NCBI RefSeq assembly: GCF_020379485.1
Contig: NC_063448.1
Location: 14,841,726 to 14,905,725, forward strand
DNA from: Brassica napus
Taxonomy: Eukaryota > Streptophyta > Magnoliopsida > Brassicales > Brassicaceae
Direction: 5' to 3'
DNA: 64,000 nt
Shown here in pieces: positions 12,643 through 22,939 of this stretch. Under the pieces are notes generated by a model, which had not been told where the DNA came from, made no database searches, and saw nothing but the letters and a program-made list of their open reading frames with translations. Positions within the stretch are counted from its first letter, which is position 1. Every line of letters begins with the position of its first letter. A program made the position numbers and the translations under genes.

Positions 12643-13551
12643 TGGAGAACCCTAAGATAGGGAGGATCACTTTAGCTGGGTGTTGGATATGATCCGAGAA
12701 GGCAAACGGCACTTCTGGAACTGAGATGGATTGAAAAGATCGTCAAGAGATGCGGAATGACTCTTGATATACCCACGATCTAAGGCTAACCACCAAAGAA
12801 AGAATGAATGTGTTGGCTAACCACCAAACAACACACAAAGATGAATTGGCTGACCACCAAATCAACAAGCCGGTTCACACCAATGAACTAGCTAAAGAAT
12901 TCTCTCTCTCACTCAGAGAAGAAACAAAATAAACAACCAAAACTGAACTGATTTTTTTGATGAAATGGACTACATATTTATAGTGTTTTGTAGATCTAGG
13001 AATTAAATGAAAAAGTAGATCTAGATCTAGATCTAGTCTTTAATACGAAAATAAAGAGATAAGACTAGACAAAGTGACTGTTCGGCTTCTGTCCAGATTC
13101 GTTGTATCCTGAAGCATGAACCGAGGTAAGGAGAACGACGGATGTGGGACTGTCCGTATGAACCACCATGTCCAGATCATGAACCATAGTGGACCAAGTG
13201 TGTCCTATGTCTTCAGATAGGTGAAGGATCCTTGCCTTAGTGAGATTTGGCCGATCAAAGTGCATGAACTGATCAAAAAGGTCGATCAGTCCATCAGTAC
13301 GGTCGCCGGTACGTGCAGTATGAGGCAATCGAGCCAAAAGAGAGAAGTCTCGATCATTTTGTGAAACCTCATGATCCAAGTCAAGTCTGGCATGATCTTT
13401 CTCAAGTCTGGCATGATCTTTCTCAAGTCTGGCATGATCCAAGTCAAGTCTGGTACGGTGAAAAACATGAACCTCGGTTGAAATGTTCAGAACGTCCTGA
13501 ACTCCATGCTGAGCTGGTTCCATGTAATGATCTGTGGACTGCGGCACATCA
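12643..13551 (-). repeat. 5' LTR of gag-only element
   Basis: The 909 bp partner of 10472-11382. The two copies differ at only a limited number of positions by eye, which suggests a fairly recent insertion. Its open frame of 160 codons is the same LTR-internal frame as in the other copy and lacks any known domain. Confidence 0.88.
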
Positions 13552-13846
13552 CCTATGTCACCAAAGTTGACTTACCTTTTCCGGAGCACATCCTGAAAGA
13601 ACTCTAGAGTTAAGCGTGCTTGAGCTGGAGTAGTGGAAGGATGGGTGGCCTATCGGGAAGTGATTCGCGATAGCGTGTGAGTGAGGCCAAAGCATGGGAA
13701 AAGGTCGGGTGGTGATTGCAGGGTCAGTAAACAAGACTCTAGAGCCTTGGAAAATTAACGGACCGACCGTTGGAACGGGATGGGACCCACGGGCCGAGAG
13801 AGCGGGCGTGGGTGGCCCATTAGCCGTGGGCGTTCGGGGCGTTACA

Positions 13847-14119
13847 CAAATCTCTACACAATGTTCGTTTGCTATCACGTATCATTGAATCAGCACTACT
13901 CTTAATGGAATCCAGTCTCCAAAGCAAATGAGTAGAAACAGTTTGGAAAGGGAAATGAGCTTTACCAAAAACCGAAGATCTGACAGATACGAAGTTTGAT
14001 TCTATCCTTGTGAACTCCTGCCTGTGTGAAACGGATCTGCGAACCAGGTAAGACCGGAAATGGGTCTGCATCACACGCCCGGCCGAGTCCTTCACTGGGG
14101 AGAATCGATTGAGCGACAA
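13847..14119 (-). pseudogene. IQ/BAG-like calmodulin-binding chaperone-regulator remnant
   Basis: The minus-strand frame reads an IQ-like segment (VMQTHFRSYLVRRS), then a charged spacer, then a stretch ending LLWRLDSIKSSADSMIRDSK that resembles the helices of plant BAG domains in the BAG7/BAG8 type, where an IQ motif precedes the BAG domain. The frame runs into the TRIM end at 13846, so the C-terminus is missing here. The match is by eye and modest; it could be another IQ-motif protein. It faces away from the NYN gene, with about 150 bp between them. Confidence 0.4.
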
Positions 14120-14272
14120 ATCGAGATTGTTAATCTTCTCTGGTTTAATCCGGTATATGTAAACCGGGTTTGCTTTCTATTTACAGTCCGTCCGTTGATA
14201 CATTTGTGCTAGTTGGTACCCCCCCCCCCTAACGATTATCGCAACGATTGTCTTCCTTCTTCAGTTATCTCC

Positions 14273-14855
14273 ATGGACGACCGACTCAATCCTGAGGTGA
14301 TTCTATGATATTGAAATTAGGAATAAGATGTTTAGTGGTTGGTTCCTTTTCTGTTTATTTGGAAGTAAGTCGAAGATTTGTGACTTGAAGAGAGTTATAG
14401 GTTTTGCCCACCAAGTGTTTGATGAATTTTCTCTAACAAAAGAAAAACTATTCTTTGTTTTTGCGTGGCAGATAGCAATGGAATACGGGAATGTAAAGAC
14501 GGCTGTGTTTTGGGATTATGCCTCTCTCCAGATACCTCCTTATGTCGATGTGAAATCGATCGTCCACAATCTGATGCTCAAACTTCGACAGAAAAAATGT
14601 TATGGTCGCCTATATGGCACTTGTATTCAAGCTGAGCACAAGGAAGCTTTCCAGAGGACAGGCATTGAGCTTATCGATGTACAAGTCAATTCTTCAACTT
14701 TTTCTTATAGTTGTGAAATCGATCAGCCACACTCTGATGCTCAAACTTCGACAGAAAAAATGTATAATCCTCCTCCTGCGATTGTGGTGGTCATTTCCAG
14801 GAACAGAGATTTTGTTGTTTCCGTTACAGAGTTATGTCAGCAGATGCAGCACTGA
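14273..14855 (+). CDS. Small NYN-domain (limkain-b1 type) protein
   Basis: Two exons are supported: 14273-14296 (MDDRLNPE, donor GTGATT) and 14472-14855 (acceptor GGCAG), joining in phase to give about 135 residues. The second exon opens NVKTAVFWDYASLQIPP, the first strand of NYN/PIN-like nucleases with the conserved Asp, and ends with IVVVISRNRDFVVSVTEL, the later Asp-containing strand. Plants carry many such proteins related to MARF1/limkain-b1; RNA cleavage is the family expectation. About 50 bp in the middle (14724-14773) is a near copy of 14552-14601 read in a different frame, so the core between the two motifs is abnormal and activity is doubtful. It may be a decaying paralogue. Confidence 0.6.
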
Positions 14856-15815
14856 ATCATGTGGAGAGAATAGCTATCTGGAACTGAAGCCAGTGGAAGC
14901 TTAGTTTTTTTTTTTTTTTTTTTTTTGAACAGTTCTGAGATTTGGACTATGAGTTTTAAGTTTTTTTTCATAAAGCTCTCCAGTTATAAAATCATTACCG
15001 GGAAAATATGTTTGGAAGAAATCTATGTTTCCAAAAAAAAATTTCATTATTAATGTGCTCTTTTGATCTGATGGAATATTTTTTTGCAAATCAGATGAGA
15101 GCATTCCAAAATTGGCTTTCTTTAAAAACTTTGTCGCAGTTTTGTAAACTCAATGTGTTTTCCTGTTCTGTTTTTGGATATCACATAAGTGTTACTCGTC
15201 ACGGTTGATTCAAATAACAGAGTTTTGAATCGTGATATGTCCTTATGGCAGAAAAAAGATGATACGCTAATCAAAACTAGAAGTCTCCTTATATCAAGTA
15301 ATTGTAATTGCTTTGAAAAGAATGTACAAAGAATGTACAAAGACTAGGAAGTTGTGTGCACCCTTCAAAAGGTTTCAAGACTACTAAGTTGTTTATCTGA
15401 TTTATCTGACTTAAACAGATACTCATCCACACTAATTTGTGATCTTTTTAGCCGATTTTGGGTAGAATCTTCAATTACATGTGGGCTTTGCTTTAGATTG
15501 CTGAACCTTCAAACGATCAAAAGTCCATTAGCTTATAACAATTAATCTGATGTGCTGCCTGATTTTTTGGTTGTTTATGATTTTTTGTTTTGTTATTAAG
15601 TTATTTGGAGTCTTATTAGTGAAAATCATTTGATCATATTTCTGAATTTGTATTTCATCTGTTTCGAATAAATATGTATTTCCATGTTTTCACACATTAA
15701 ACATTTGAAAATTATTAATGCATTGTTTATGATTTATTAACAATTTTAAATCACTCTTTATCAATAATAATGTTAATAAACTCGGTTTTGTAAATTACAC
15801 TTTATCAACTAGTCA

Positions 15816-15857
<42 letters not shown>

Positions 15858-16643
15858 ATATTTAACCAAAAAGACAAGTAAACCTGTTTGATGTTGTTGG
15901 TGAAAGTTTAGGTTTTTTTTTTGTAACATGTTAAAGTTTAGGTTTGAATAATCATTTTGTTGGTTCTTTGCTGCAAATAGATAAACATTGCTTTGCATAT
16001 GATCATTACAAAAATGACCCGAAGTGTATCATGATTCATGAGAGAGTGACCGAAAGAAGAATGTGTGACAGATTTTACAGAAGAGAGCACAGAGCATTGA
16101 CAATAATGTTTACCTAAAACATGCTCAAGGGTGTATAGAGAAGAAGAGCCTTGTTACTTTCGCTTTCTTCCATAAATGTACTACAATGAAGTTATGTGTT
16201 TCACACTTTCTCTCTTTCCCCCAAAAATAAAATGTTTTCAAAAGAATTGAACAAATACGCATGAATCTTCTTGCAAACAACACCCATTTATGTGGTCATC
16301 TTTTTATTCCTATTCTTCTTGCTCTGCTGTGTAAAATAATAATGCCATAGTTGCAGGTAAGAGTGAGTTAAAAGAGCAACAACATTGGATTGATTCCGGG
16401 CATAGCTCAGAGCTGCGTTCCCCCTAGAGAAGAAGCTGGCAGTACAGTCTGATATCACAAACAATGCAGAAGTCTTTGTGAAAGCCAAGAGAAGAGTTTT
16501 GTACATACCAACCAAGCTGAGCCATCAACAAGACTTTTGTGCATAGTAATTGTAAAACTGAGCCGTATGCACTTCTCAGAGACAAAACCGGCCAGCTCCA
16601 AGAATAAATATGTTCATTCAAAGTCAGCACCTTTGCTCCCTCG
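14856..16643. other. Intergenic, AT-rich, no gene seen
   Basis: It contains a T-run at about 14905-14927, an (AT)n microsatellite at 15818-15854, and the 3' flank of the PPR gene. Short open frames here have no recognisable product. Confidence 0.7.
15818..15854. repeat. (AT)n microsatellite
   Basis: An uninterrupted run of alternating A and T lies in the intergenic region. Confidence 0.95.
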
Positions 16644-18893
16644 TCAACTGCGTAATATCTTTTCAAGGAACTCAACCTCTCGTGACGCATGGTCTTTGTC
16701 CAAATGCTTGAACAAGGCCCAGCGCGTGTAAGCATCCGGCTCAATCTCTTTATCTAGCATCTCTCTATACAACTCGACAACCTCCTCCCATTTACCAAGG
16801 TCAGAGTTCTTGTTTATAAGCATGGTGTAGCTGTATTTGTTCGGTGGAATCCCATCTTCTTCCATCTTGCGGAAGTATCTGTAAGCTTCATCTATCTCAC
16901 CAGCTTTGCAGATCCCATGTAGAAGAGCGTTGCACGTCATGACATTTGGACGAATGTCTCTCTTCTCCATCTCGCCTGAATATTGAAACGCTTGTTGTAG
17001 CCTTCCCACTTTCGCATGACCATGAATCAACACAAAGTAGGTAACCACAGAGGGAGACAACTTTTTCCTCAGCATCTCTTGATACAAGACCTTGGCCATC
17101 TTAAACCGTCCCTTCTCCAGATAAGCACGAATAACCGTGGTGTAAGTAACATGATCAGGGACGAGGCCATCTCTAAAAATCTTCCGCTGAAACTCAATCG
17201 CTCTCTCCAGATCCCCAACCTTGCAGAGTCCATGTATACAAACGTTATAACTGATCAGATCTCGAGCGTTATGATCCTTAGCCACCATCTCTTCCTGCAG
17301 ACGAAACGCTTTGTCTTTATCTCCAAGCTGCAGCTCACCCACGAGCCTTGTAGTGCATGCATATCTATCAGGCTTGATCCCTTTCTCCAACATCTCATCG
17401 TAAGTTGCAGTAGCCATGGATAGATTCCCTTTCTTGACGAATCCTTTTACAAGAGTGGTGTACGTCTTCACATCAGGATCAATCCTTTGCCTGGACATCT
17501 CTGCTTTTAACCTCTGAGCAGTTACCAAATCCCCTGACTCGCAAAGACCATCCATTAGAGTATTGTAAGTGACAACGCTGGGACGGATGTTCCTAACAAT
17601 CAGCTCACCAAACAAGAGAAAAGCCTCTCTAATCTTCCTCAACTTAACGTATCCATGCATTAGAGTGTTGTAAGACACAACATCAGGAGCTGCCATACCA
17701 AGCAGCACCCGTCTAGCGTCGTCCGTTCTTCTAAACTCGCAGAGCGCGCGTATATAAATATTATAAGTAGATGCGGTTGGAGAAACGCCCGCATTGAGCA
17801 TTAGCTCAACAACCTCCCAAGCTTCATCAAACAAGCCTTGTTTGCAATACCCTTCAATCAAAGGGTTAAAGGAATAAGTTGTCACAGGGAATCCAGATGT
17901 TCGCATATCTCCATGACACCGCCTAGCTTCCTCCATCTTACCATTCTTGGAGAAACCATTGATCAGTATATTGTAAGTCACCTCAGTAGCATAAACATTT
18001 CTTCTCTCCATCTCAGACAAAAGCTTGGCCACTTTGTGCAAATCCCCCGCCTTGAAACAAGAATCCAACATAGTGTTGAACGTGATAACGTTAGGCACAA
18101 CTTCCCTCTCCATCTCAGAAACAATCTCCGGGACTTTAAGCAAATCACCAGCCTTGAAACAAGTGTCCAGCATAGTGTTAACAGTGACAACCGTCGGTTT
18201 AATACCGTGCGCCACCATCGTCCTATAAACCTCTTGAGCCTCGTTAACCATTTGTTTATCCCTAAGAAGCCTCAAAACTAAGTTACAGATTCTAACGCTA
18301 GGCGAGAAGCCTTTAGTAATCATCTTCTCGAAGCACAACAAACAATGTTTCACCATTGACTTCTTGGTGTAAACCCACAACAACAGATCAAGAGTCTTGC
18401 AAGCAATCAGTTTATCAACAAGACTCTTTTCAATCAAAAGATGGTAAATTTCGTGCATACCGAGATCGATGCTCCTCTCAGCGACCCAACTGGCTTTGCT
18501 CATCAGATCATTCTCAACCAAGATCTCGAGAAGAGCAGCGAAGGCGAGGAATGACTGTTTGAGATCGCGTTGGCTCTGTAGCCACTTGAAGAAGTGGAAA
18601 GCGATCTCGGGCTTCTCTCGGATCATGTTGAGGACTCTAATTAGAAGATCGGGATCAGTAACGAGGGGATGAAACTGGTGGGAAGACCACTTGCGATTGG
18701 GATTGTAGCCGTGTGAGGTCAAAATGAGATGAGCGTAATGGGACTCCGGATTAGAGGGAGGAGAGGATGATAGAAAGAGGTAGCGTAGCTTAGAGACGGA
18801 AGTGGAAGTGGAAGTGGAAGTGGAGAAGGAGGATCTGGAAGCTCTGCGACAGAGGCGGAGACATAGGATCATTGAAGAGACGGAGAGGAACAC
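16644..18893 (-). CDS. P-class pentatricopeptide repeat protein, likely mitochondrial (AT1G22960 type)
   Basis: A single uninterrupted 749-codon exon encodes a PPR protein. The N-terminus is Arg/Ser-rich without acidic residues (CLRLCRRASRSSFSTSTS), as in organelle presequences. From about residue 165 onward there are roughly 15 tandem 35-residue repeats with the P-class pattern VVTYNTLMDGLCESGDL; no E or DYW tail follows. Such proteins bind organellar RNA and act in processing, splicing or translation; the target here cannot be read from sequence. A second Met at codon 8 could be the true start. Together with the next gene it matches the AT1G22960-AT1G22970 order. It is intact and intronless, as usual for the family. 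Confidence 0.93.
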   Translation of the reverse strand: MFLSVSSMILCLRLCRRASRSSFSTSTSTSTSVSKLRYLFLSSSPPSNPESHYAHLILTSHGYNPNRKWSSHQFHPLVTDPDLLIRVLNMIREKPEIAFHFFKWLQSQRDLKQSFLAFAALLEILVENDLMSKASWVAERSIDLGMHEIYHLLIEKSLVDKLIACKTLDLLLWVYTKKSMVKHCLLCFEKMITKGFSPSVRICNLVLRLLRDKQMVNEAQEVYRTMVAHGIKPTVVTVNTMLDTCFKAGDLLKVPEIVSEMEREVVPNVITFNTMLDSCFKAGDLHKVAKLLSEMERRNVYATEVTYNILINGFSKNGKMEEARRCHGDMRTSGFPVTTYSFNPLIEGYCKQGLFDEAWEVVELMLNAGVSPTASTYNIYIRALCEFRRTDDARRVLLGMAAPDVVSYNTLMHGYVKLRKIREAFLLFGELIVRNIRPSVVTYNTLMDGLCESGDLVTAQRLKAEMSRQRIDPDVKTYTTLVKGFVKKGNLSMATATYDEMLEKGIKPDRYACTTRLVGELQLGDKDKAFRLQEEMVAKDHNARDLISYNVCIHGLCKVGDLERAIEFQRKIFRDGLVPDHVTYTTVIRAYLEKGRFKMAKVLYQEMLRKKLSPSVVTYFVLIHGHAKVGRLQQAFQYSGEMEKRDIRPNVMTCNALLHGICKAGEIDEAYRYFRKMEEDGIPPNKYSYTMLINKNSDLGKWEEVVELYREMLDKEIEPDAYTRWALFKHLDKDHASREVEFLEKILRS

Positions 18894-19929
18894 ATAGGAC
18901 CGAAATGGAATGGATCAATTGAAGAGCTTTCGTGGCGAGGAGAAGGAGGAGCGGCCATTAAAGTTCCACGAAGCCTTGTGACGACATCTCTCTCCCCTCC
19001 CGTGTGGGCGTCGGCGACAGTCAATCAATTCTCCCGGAGGCTACAAAATAAAACAAGGGTTTATCTCTTTCTTTCTCTTAACCGTACCGGTTTAATCGTT
19101 GGCTTCCTGTTTATTATCCCCGTTTCGATTTTGTCTTAAATCGTTTACCCTTTAATACGGTTCCTTCTCTACTGACCTTTTTCATCCTAATCAAAATGAA
19201 ATTTACAGCATTTGTTTTATAGAATATTAAAACAAAATATAAATCATGGTTCACTCCGGTTAAGCCATTACCCACAAATGTCATCGGTTTGCTATTGGAT
19301 TCGGTTTATGGAAAAACATTCTCATGTGAGATTTACCGGGAAAACGGTCCATTCCACCGAGATCGCGGTTTAAATCGTCACTCAATTTCTCATCCGGTTT
19401 GGGTTTAATCCAATAACCTTTGAAGTTTAAACCACTGTTAAAACCGGTTCTCTACATACCTTTCTGCTGCTAATGAAAATGAAATATAAAATAGTAGGCA
19501 CAAATCTGGTTCCCACCGGTTGAACCATTACCCAAAAATGCCATCGGTTACCATCGGATTGGGTATTGAAAAACATTAACATGTGAAATGACCCACTAGC
19601 CCTTGTCACTTCAGTCTATAGACGTGATCCCACATGATCATGTATTCTTGTCTATAGAATGTTAGAAATCTATTCTCAGTATCTAATTTCTAAAATGAAG
19701 TTGTCATCGTTCCGAGTTTGGTAAGATACGAAAGCAAATTCTAAGCTACATACCTATAAAGTTTAGGAAGTGTAACGCACACACATTGAACAATGCATAT
19801 TACATGAATCATGAGTGTTAAAAAGACACATGCTACTTTCCGACAGGAACATAAAAGTACACGACTTTACTGTAATAAAACACACACAAAAATGTAACTT
19901 AGAAGAAACCTTGCAAAATCCTAAACTTT
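18894..19929. other. Intergenic between PPR and GCIP genes, with a local duplication
   Basis: This holds the promoter of the PPR gene and the 3' flank of the GCIP gene. A diverged direct duplication is present: 19158-19337 and 19441-19588 share blocks such as CATTACCCA.AAATG.CATCGGTT and GAAAAACATT. No gene is seen. Confidence 0.6.
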
Positions 19930-21304
19930 CTAGCTGCCAAGAGTAACATTCTGCATTTCAGTAACTACTTCATCCTCGCATCTCTTGTCTAACTCAGCTT
20001 CCATGTGTTTCATCGAGCTACTCAGCTTCCTGCAAGCTCCTGTAAATGCCTCTGAAGCACTCTTCAAACCCTCAACTTCGGACTCGACTTCATCGAGGTT
20101 TCCCTGTATTATCTTCAGCGCTTGCTTCATCTTGACAATCTCCTGCGGAGGATAAACACAAGCTCCAATCTCATCGATCTGATCACCAGTTCCTTTACAC
20201 AGCTTCAGCATCTTCTCAAGCGAGTCCACAAACCCGCTGTTATCCTTTGGATTCTCCAGCTTGATCATCCCGGTGATAACTCGGATGAGTTCTTTTGTCA
20301 CCATGATGGTCTCAGACACAATCTCAGCTACCATTTGAGCAATTTCCATTTCTTCGGGAGACAGATCATTCCCTAAATCATCATCATCATCTGAGTTGTT
20401 GTTATCACCAGATGCGTCATCCTCAGGTGGAGCTGGTTTCACTTCTTTCATCTCCCTGAGGACATCCTTCATGGAAACAGCAACCTGAGTAATAGCTCTG
20501 CCAATGGCAATGATGTTTGTTGTAGGAACCTTCTTGAAACCAGAGCATGCTTCCCAAACTGCTCCTGAGAGCCGTGGAATAGACGGCTTCTTGTCCTTCT
20601 CATATGATCCCTCTAGTGACCAGATTCAAAAACACAGTAAAAAAATTTAAGTAATCTTGATCACACACTAGTAAAAGTAAGAGCCTTTGAACATTCCATC
20701 TAAGCTTCTTACCGTATAAGGAGACAGAACCCTGCAACAATCTGAGGCTGGAATCGACGATCTTCTTGACGGAGACATGAATGAGCGAAGAAAGAGTAGG
20801 GCCAGCACCAACAGTGCTTACATGGCAACAAAGTATGAAGCCTTGAAGAGCGTTGAAGTAAGACTCCATAGTCCCCTTAAGTGATTCAGCTTTTGGAGCT
20901 TCTCCACTCCACAGCATTCCCACTATTTAAAATTTAAAGAAAAAAATACAAACTTTGCCAAAAGAGAGAGAGAAGAAATCAAACAAAGAAATGAAAAAGA
21001 CAAGTCTTTTTTTGTTTGTTAAAGAAAACCTATGGTGGCTTGTCTAGAGAGATGACCAGACATCTGAAGAGCATCGTTCCAGTTCACTTTCTCCTCTGTC
21101 GCAAACGCTGTTCGTTCGAACAACTGGAACCAAAAAAAAGTTAAGCATAGTTCGTGTGTCTAATTACGATTCTAATTTCATTAAGCTTTTAAAAAAAAAT
21201 CAGTAAAGAAGAAGAATTACCTGGAGATTATCGAGAGTATCGTAGATGGTGTTGAGGTGAGGAATCAGAAATTGATTCAGATCTTCTTTCTTTGTTTTCC
21301 CCAT
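19930..21304 (-). CDS. Cyclin-D1-binding / GCIP-like protein (AT1G22970 type)
   Basis: Four exons join in phase: 21304-21221, 21123-21030, 20922-20713 and 20612-19930, giving 356 residues with canonical splice sites. The N-terminus reads MGKTKKEDLNQFLIPHLNTIYDTL; the middle contains WNDALQMSGHLSRQATI and a Cys-rich helix (GFILCCHVSTVGAGPTLSS), and the C-terminal half has an acidic run (about DDDASGDNNNSDDDDD) followed by helical coiled-coil-prone sequence. This layout fits the plant homologues of human CCNDBP1/GCIP, helix-loop-helix-type proteins that bind D-type cyclins; the plant function is poorly defined. It sits head-to-tail behind the PPR gene. The tandem paralogue expected from Arabidopsis is absent. 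Confidence 0.87.
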
Positions 21305-21654
21305 TTTTTTCGTCTTCTTTCTTCAGCTCTATTGCGCCTCTCTCTCTCTCTGGTTGCTAGCTAAGCAAAGGAGGGTTTTTGCACGAAGCTTTTCTCACGG
21401 TTACTAACGACGTCGTTTCACAAAGAATTTTTAAAGTGGTTCTTTTAGCGTTTTCGGCCTTTTGGGCCTTTTAAATTTAAGCTTTGTTCGACTACGTTTT
21501 GAATTTAGCGTGACGACCAGGATACATACATCTAAAGGCTTTTCTTGAAGTTGATTATTTTCGACACTGTAAAGTTACTTCTTAATGTCTTAATCCTAAC
21601 AAACATATATATAAACGTAACACTCGTTTTTGTAAGTCCTATATATCAACGTAA
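21305..21654. promoter_or_regulatory. Upstream region of the GCIP gene
   Basis: A CT-rich 5' leader (about 21320-21355) is followed by GGCCTTTTGGGCCTTTT at about 21456-21472, resembling TGGGCC-type site II elements common in promoters of growth-related plant genes. Promoter activity is inferred from position only. Confidence 0.35.
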
Positions 21655-22704
21655 CTAGATTTTAACCCGCACATTCGTGCAGATATTTTTTCATTTTATA
21701 AATATATTTGATAATCTTATAAAGATTTTAAATATAAAATTTCCATTTTATTATTATATATTATGTAAATCTATAATATTATTTTTTTATATTTCTTATT
21801 CGGCATTATTAATTACATGAATTTCGTTATTATATATTGTGTAAATCTTACCACGTTTGGAAGATTACATAGATTTTGAATTTGTTTTTGTTACTATATT
21901 AATACATTATTTTATAAAAAATATTTAAAATTTTGGTAATTTTTTCTAAATTTTTTCAACAGATTTTGTTAAAATTAAAAAGAAAAAATACAGTTAAAAT
22001 TTAATTTTTCATTAATATTTTAAATGAATTACTAAAATTTCATAGTTTTCTAATAACATATTTTTAAATAGTATATGAACTAAAAGTTATTATATACTAT
22101 TATATTTTTGTATATAAACATTTAAAAATATATTGTTAAAAGTTTCAAAATAAATAAAAAGATAATATATAGTTGCAGATATAAAATTTTAACCTATGTT
22201 AGTAAATTTATTTTTGTATAAAATATTATATAGTTTAATTTTAACTCATTTTAACGATGAATGATAATTTATTTAAATGAAACAACTTAAAAAAATAAAT
22301 TTGTCATATTTAATTCATATAGCACTTCTATTTTTATATAATACATAATATGATGTTAAAAAAATACATAATATATTTATAGAATTTATAAAAGAAATCG
22401 TATATAATTTTCATTTTGATGTTTTATAATAAAATTTTAGTTAACATTAATTTATAAAAATATTATATTACTAATTATGAAATTAATTAATATGTTATTT
22501 TATAAAAATATTTAAAAGTTTAAGTAAGATTTTGTTAGATTCTTCCTCGACAGATTTTATTATCCTTTAAAAAAAATTAAAATTCATAGTTGATTTATTA
22601 TTAATGTAAATAATCAAATATATCATATTAACTAATTCTTTAGATGGTCCTACTATGACTTGTTAATGGTAGATAAAAATAGAAACATAAATTAATAGAT
22701 TAGA
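21655..22704 (-). mobile_element. Helitron-like non-autonomous element
   Basis: Read on the minus strand it starts TCTAATCTATTAATTT and ends with a short hairpin (GCACGAATGTGC) and CTAG, and it sits between A (21654) and T (22705), as Helitrons insert between A and T. It is about 1,050 bp, very AT-rich and non-coding, so it depends on a Rep/helicase supplied elsewhere. A 14 bp direct repeat (TTTTTGTAAGTCCT) also flanks it at about 21628 and 22711, which Helitrons do not normally make. Confidence 0.65.
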
Positions 22705-22939
22705 TACTAGTTTTTGTAAGTCCTCAGTTCCACAATATGAAAATTAAATCATCACCCAAATGATGTAAGACTGATGATGTCATGTTCATAAAGACTGGGG
22801 ATTATAACAAGTTTTATATACGACTTTTCTTCTCAGTCGATGGGGCATTATACATCTTTTCGTATGGTCTTAAACCATATATTCCTTACAATTAAATTAA
22901 ATTATTATATTATTTATTTTGATGCATGATACGATATAC

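Larger units (their letters stand above)
10472..13551 (-). mobile_element. Gag-only LTR retrotransposon (TR-GAG/LARD-like)
   Basis: The 3080 bp element lies inside the TRIM right LTR and is flanked by perfect CCTAT copies (10467-10471 and 13552-13556). It is oriented minus: LTRs at 12643-13551 (5') and 10472-11382 (3'), a primer site reading TGGTATCAGAGCCA on the minus strand at 12640-12627, and a polypurine tract (AAGAGGAAGGGAA) at about 11395-11383 next to the 3' LTR. The 1260 bp interior encodes only a gag-like zinc-knuckle protein; no protease, RT or integrase is seen. It must rely on enzymes supplied by another element. Confidence 0.9.
9959..13846 (+). mobile_element. TRIM-type miniature LTR retrotransposon, split by a nested element
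   Basis: The left LTR is 9959-10307 (349 bp, TGTAACATCCCGAG..GTTACA). The primer site TGGTATCAGAGC is at 10310-10321, the internal region is only about 105 bp, and a polypurine tract (GAGAGGGGGTGA) precedes the right LTR at 10413. The right LTR is interrupted after 10471 and resumes at 13557, ending 13846; removing the insert and one CCTAT copy restores 349 bp. Without the insert the whole element is about 803 bp with no coding capacity, which fits TRIM elements. I saw no clean target duplication (ACAAT left, CAAAT right). Confidence 0.85.

Noticed and set aside
14219..14230. C-run as an assembly gap or G-quadruplex
   Set aside because: A single homopolymer of 12 bases; no further G-runs nearby and no ambiguity codes.
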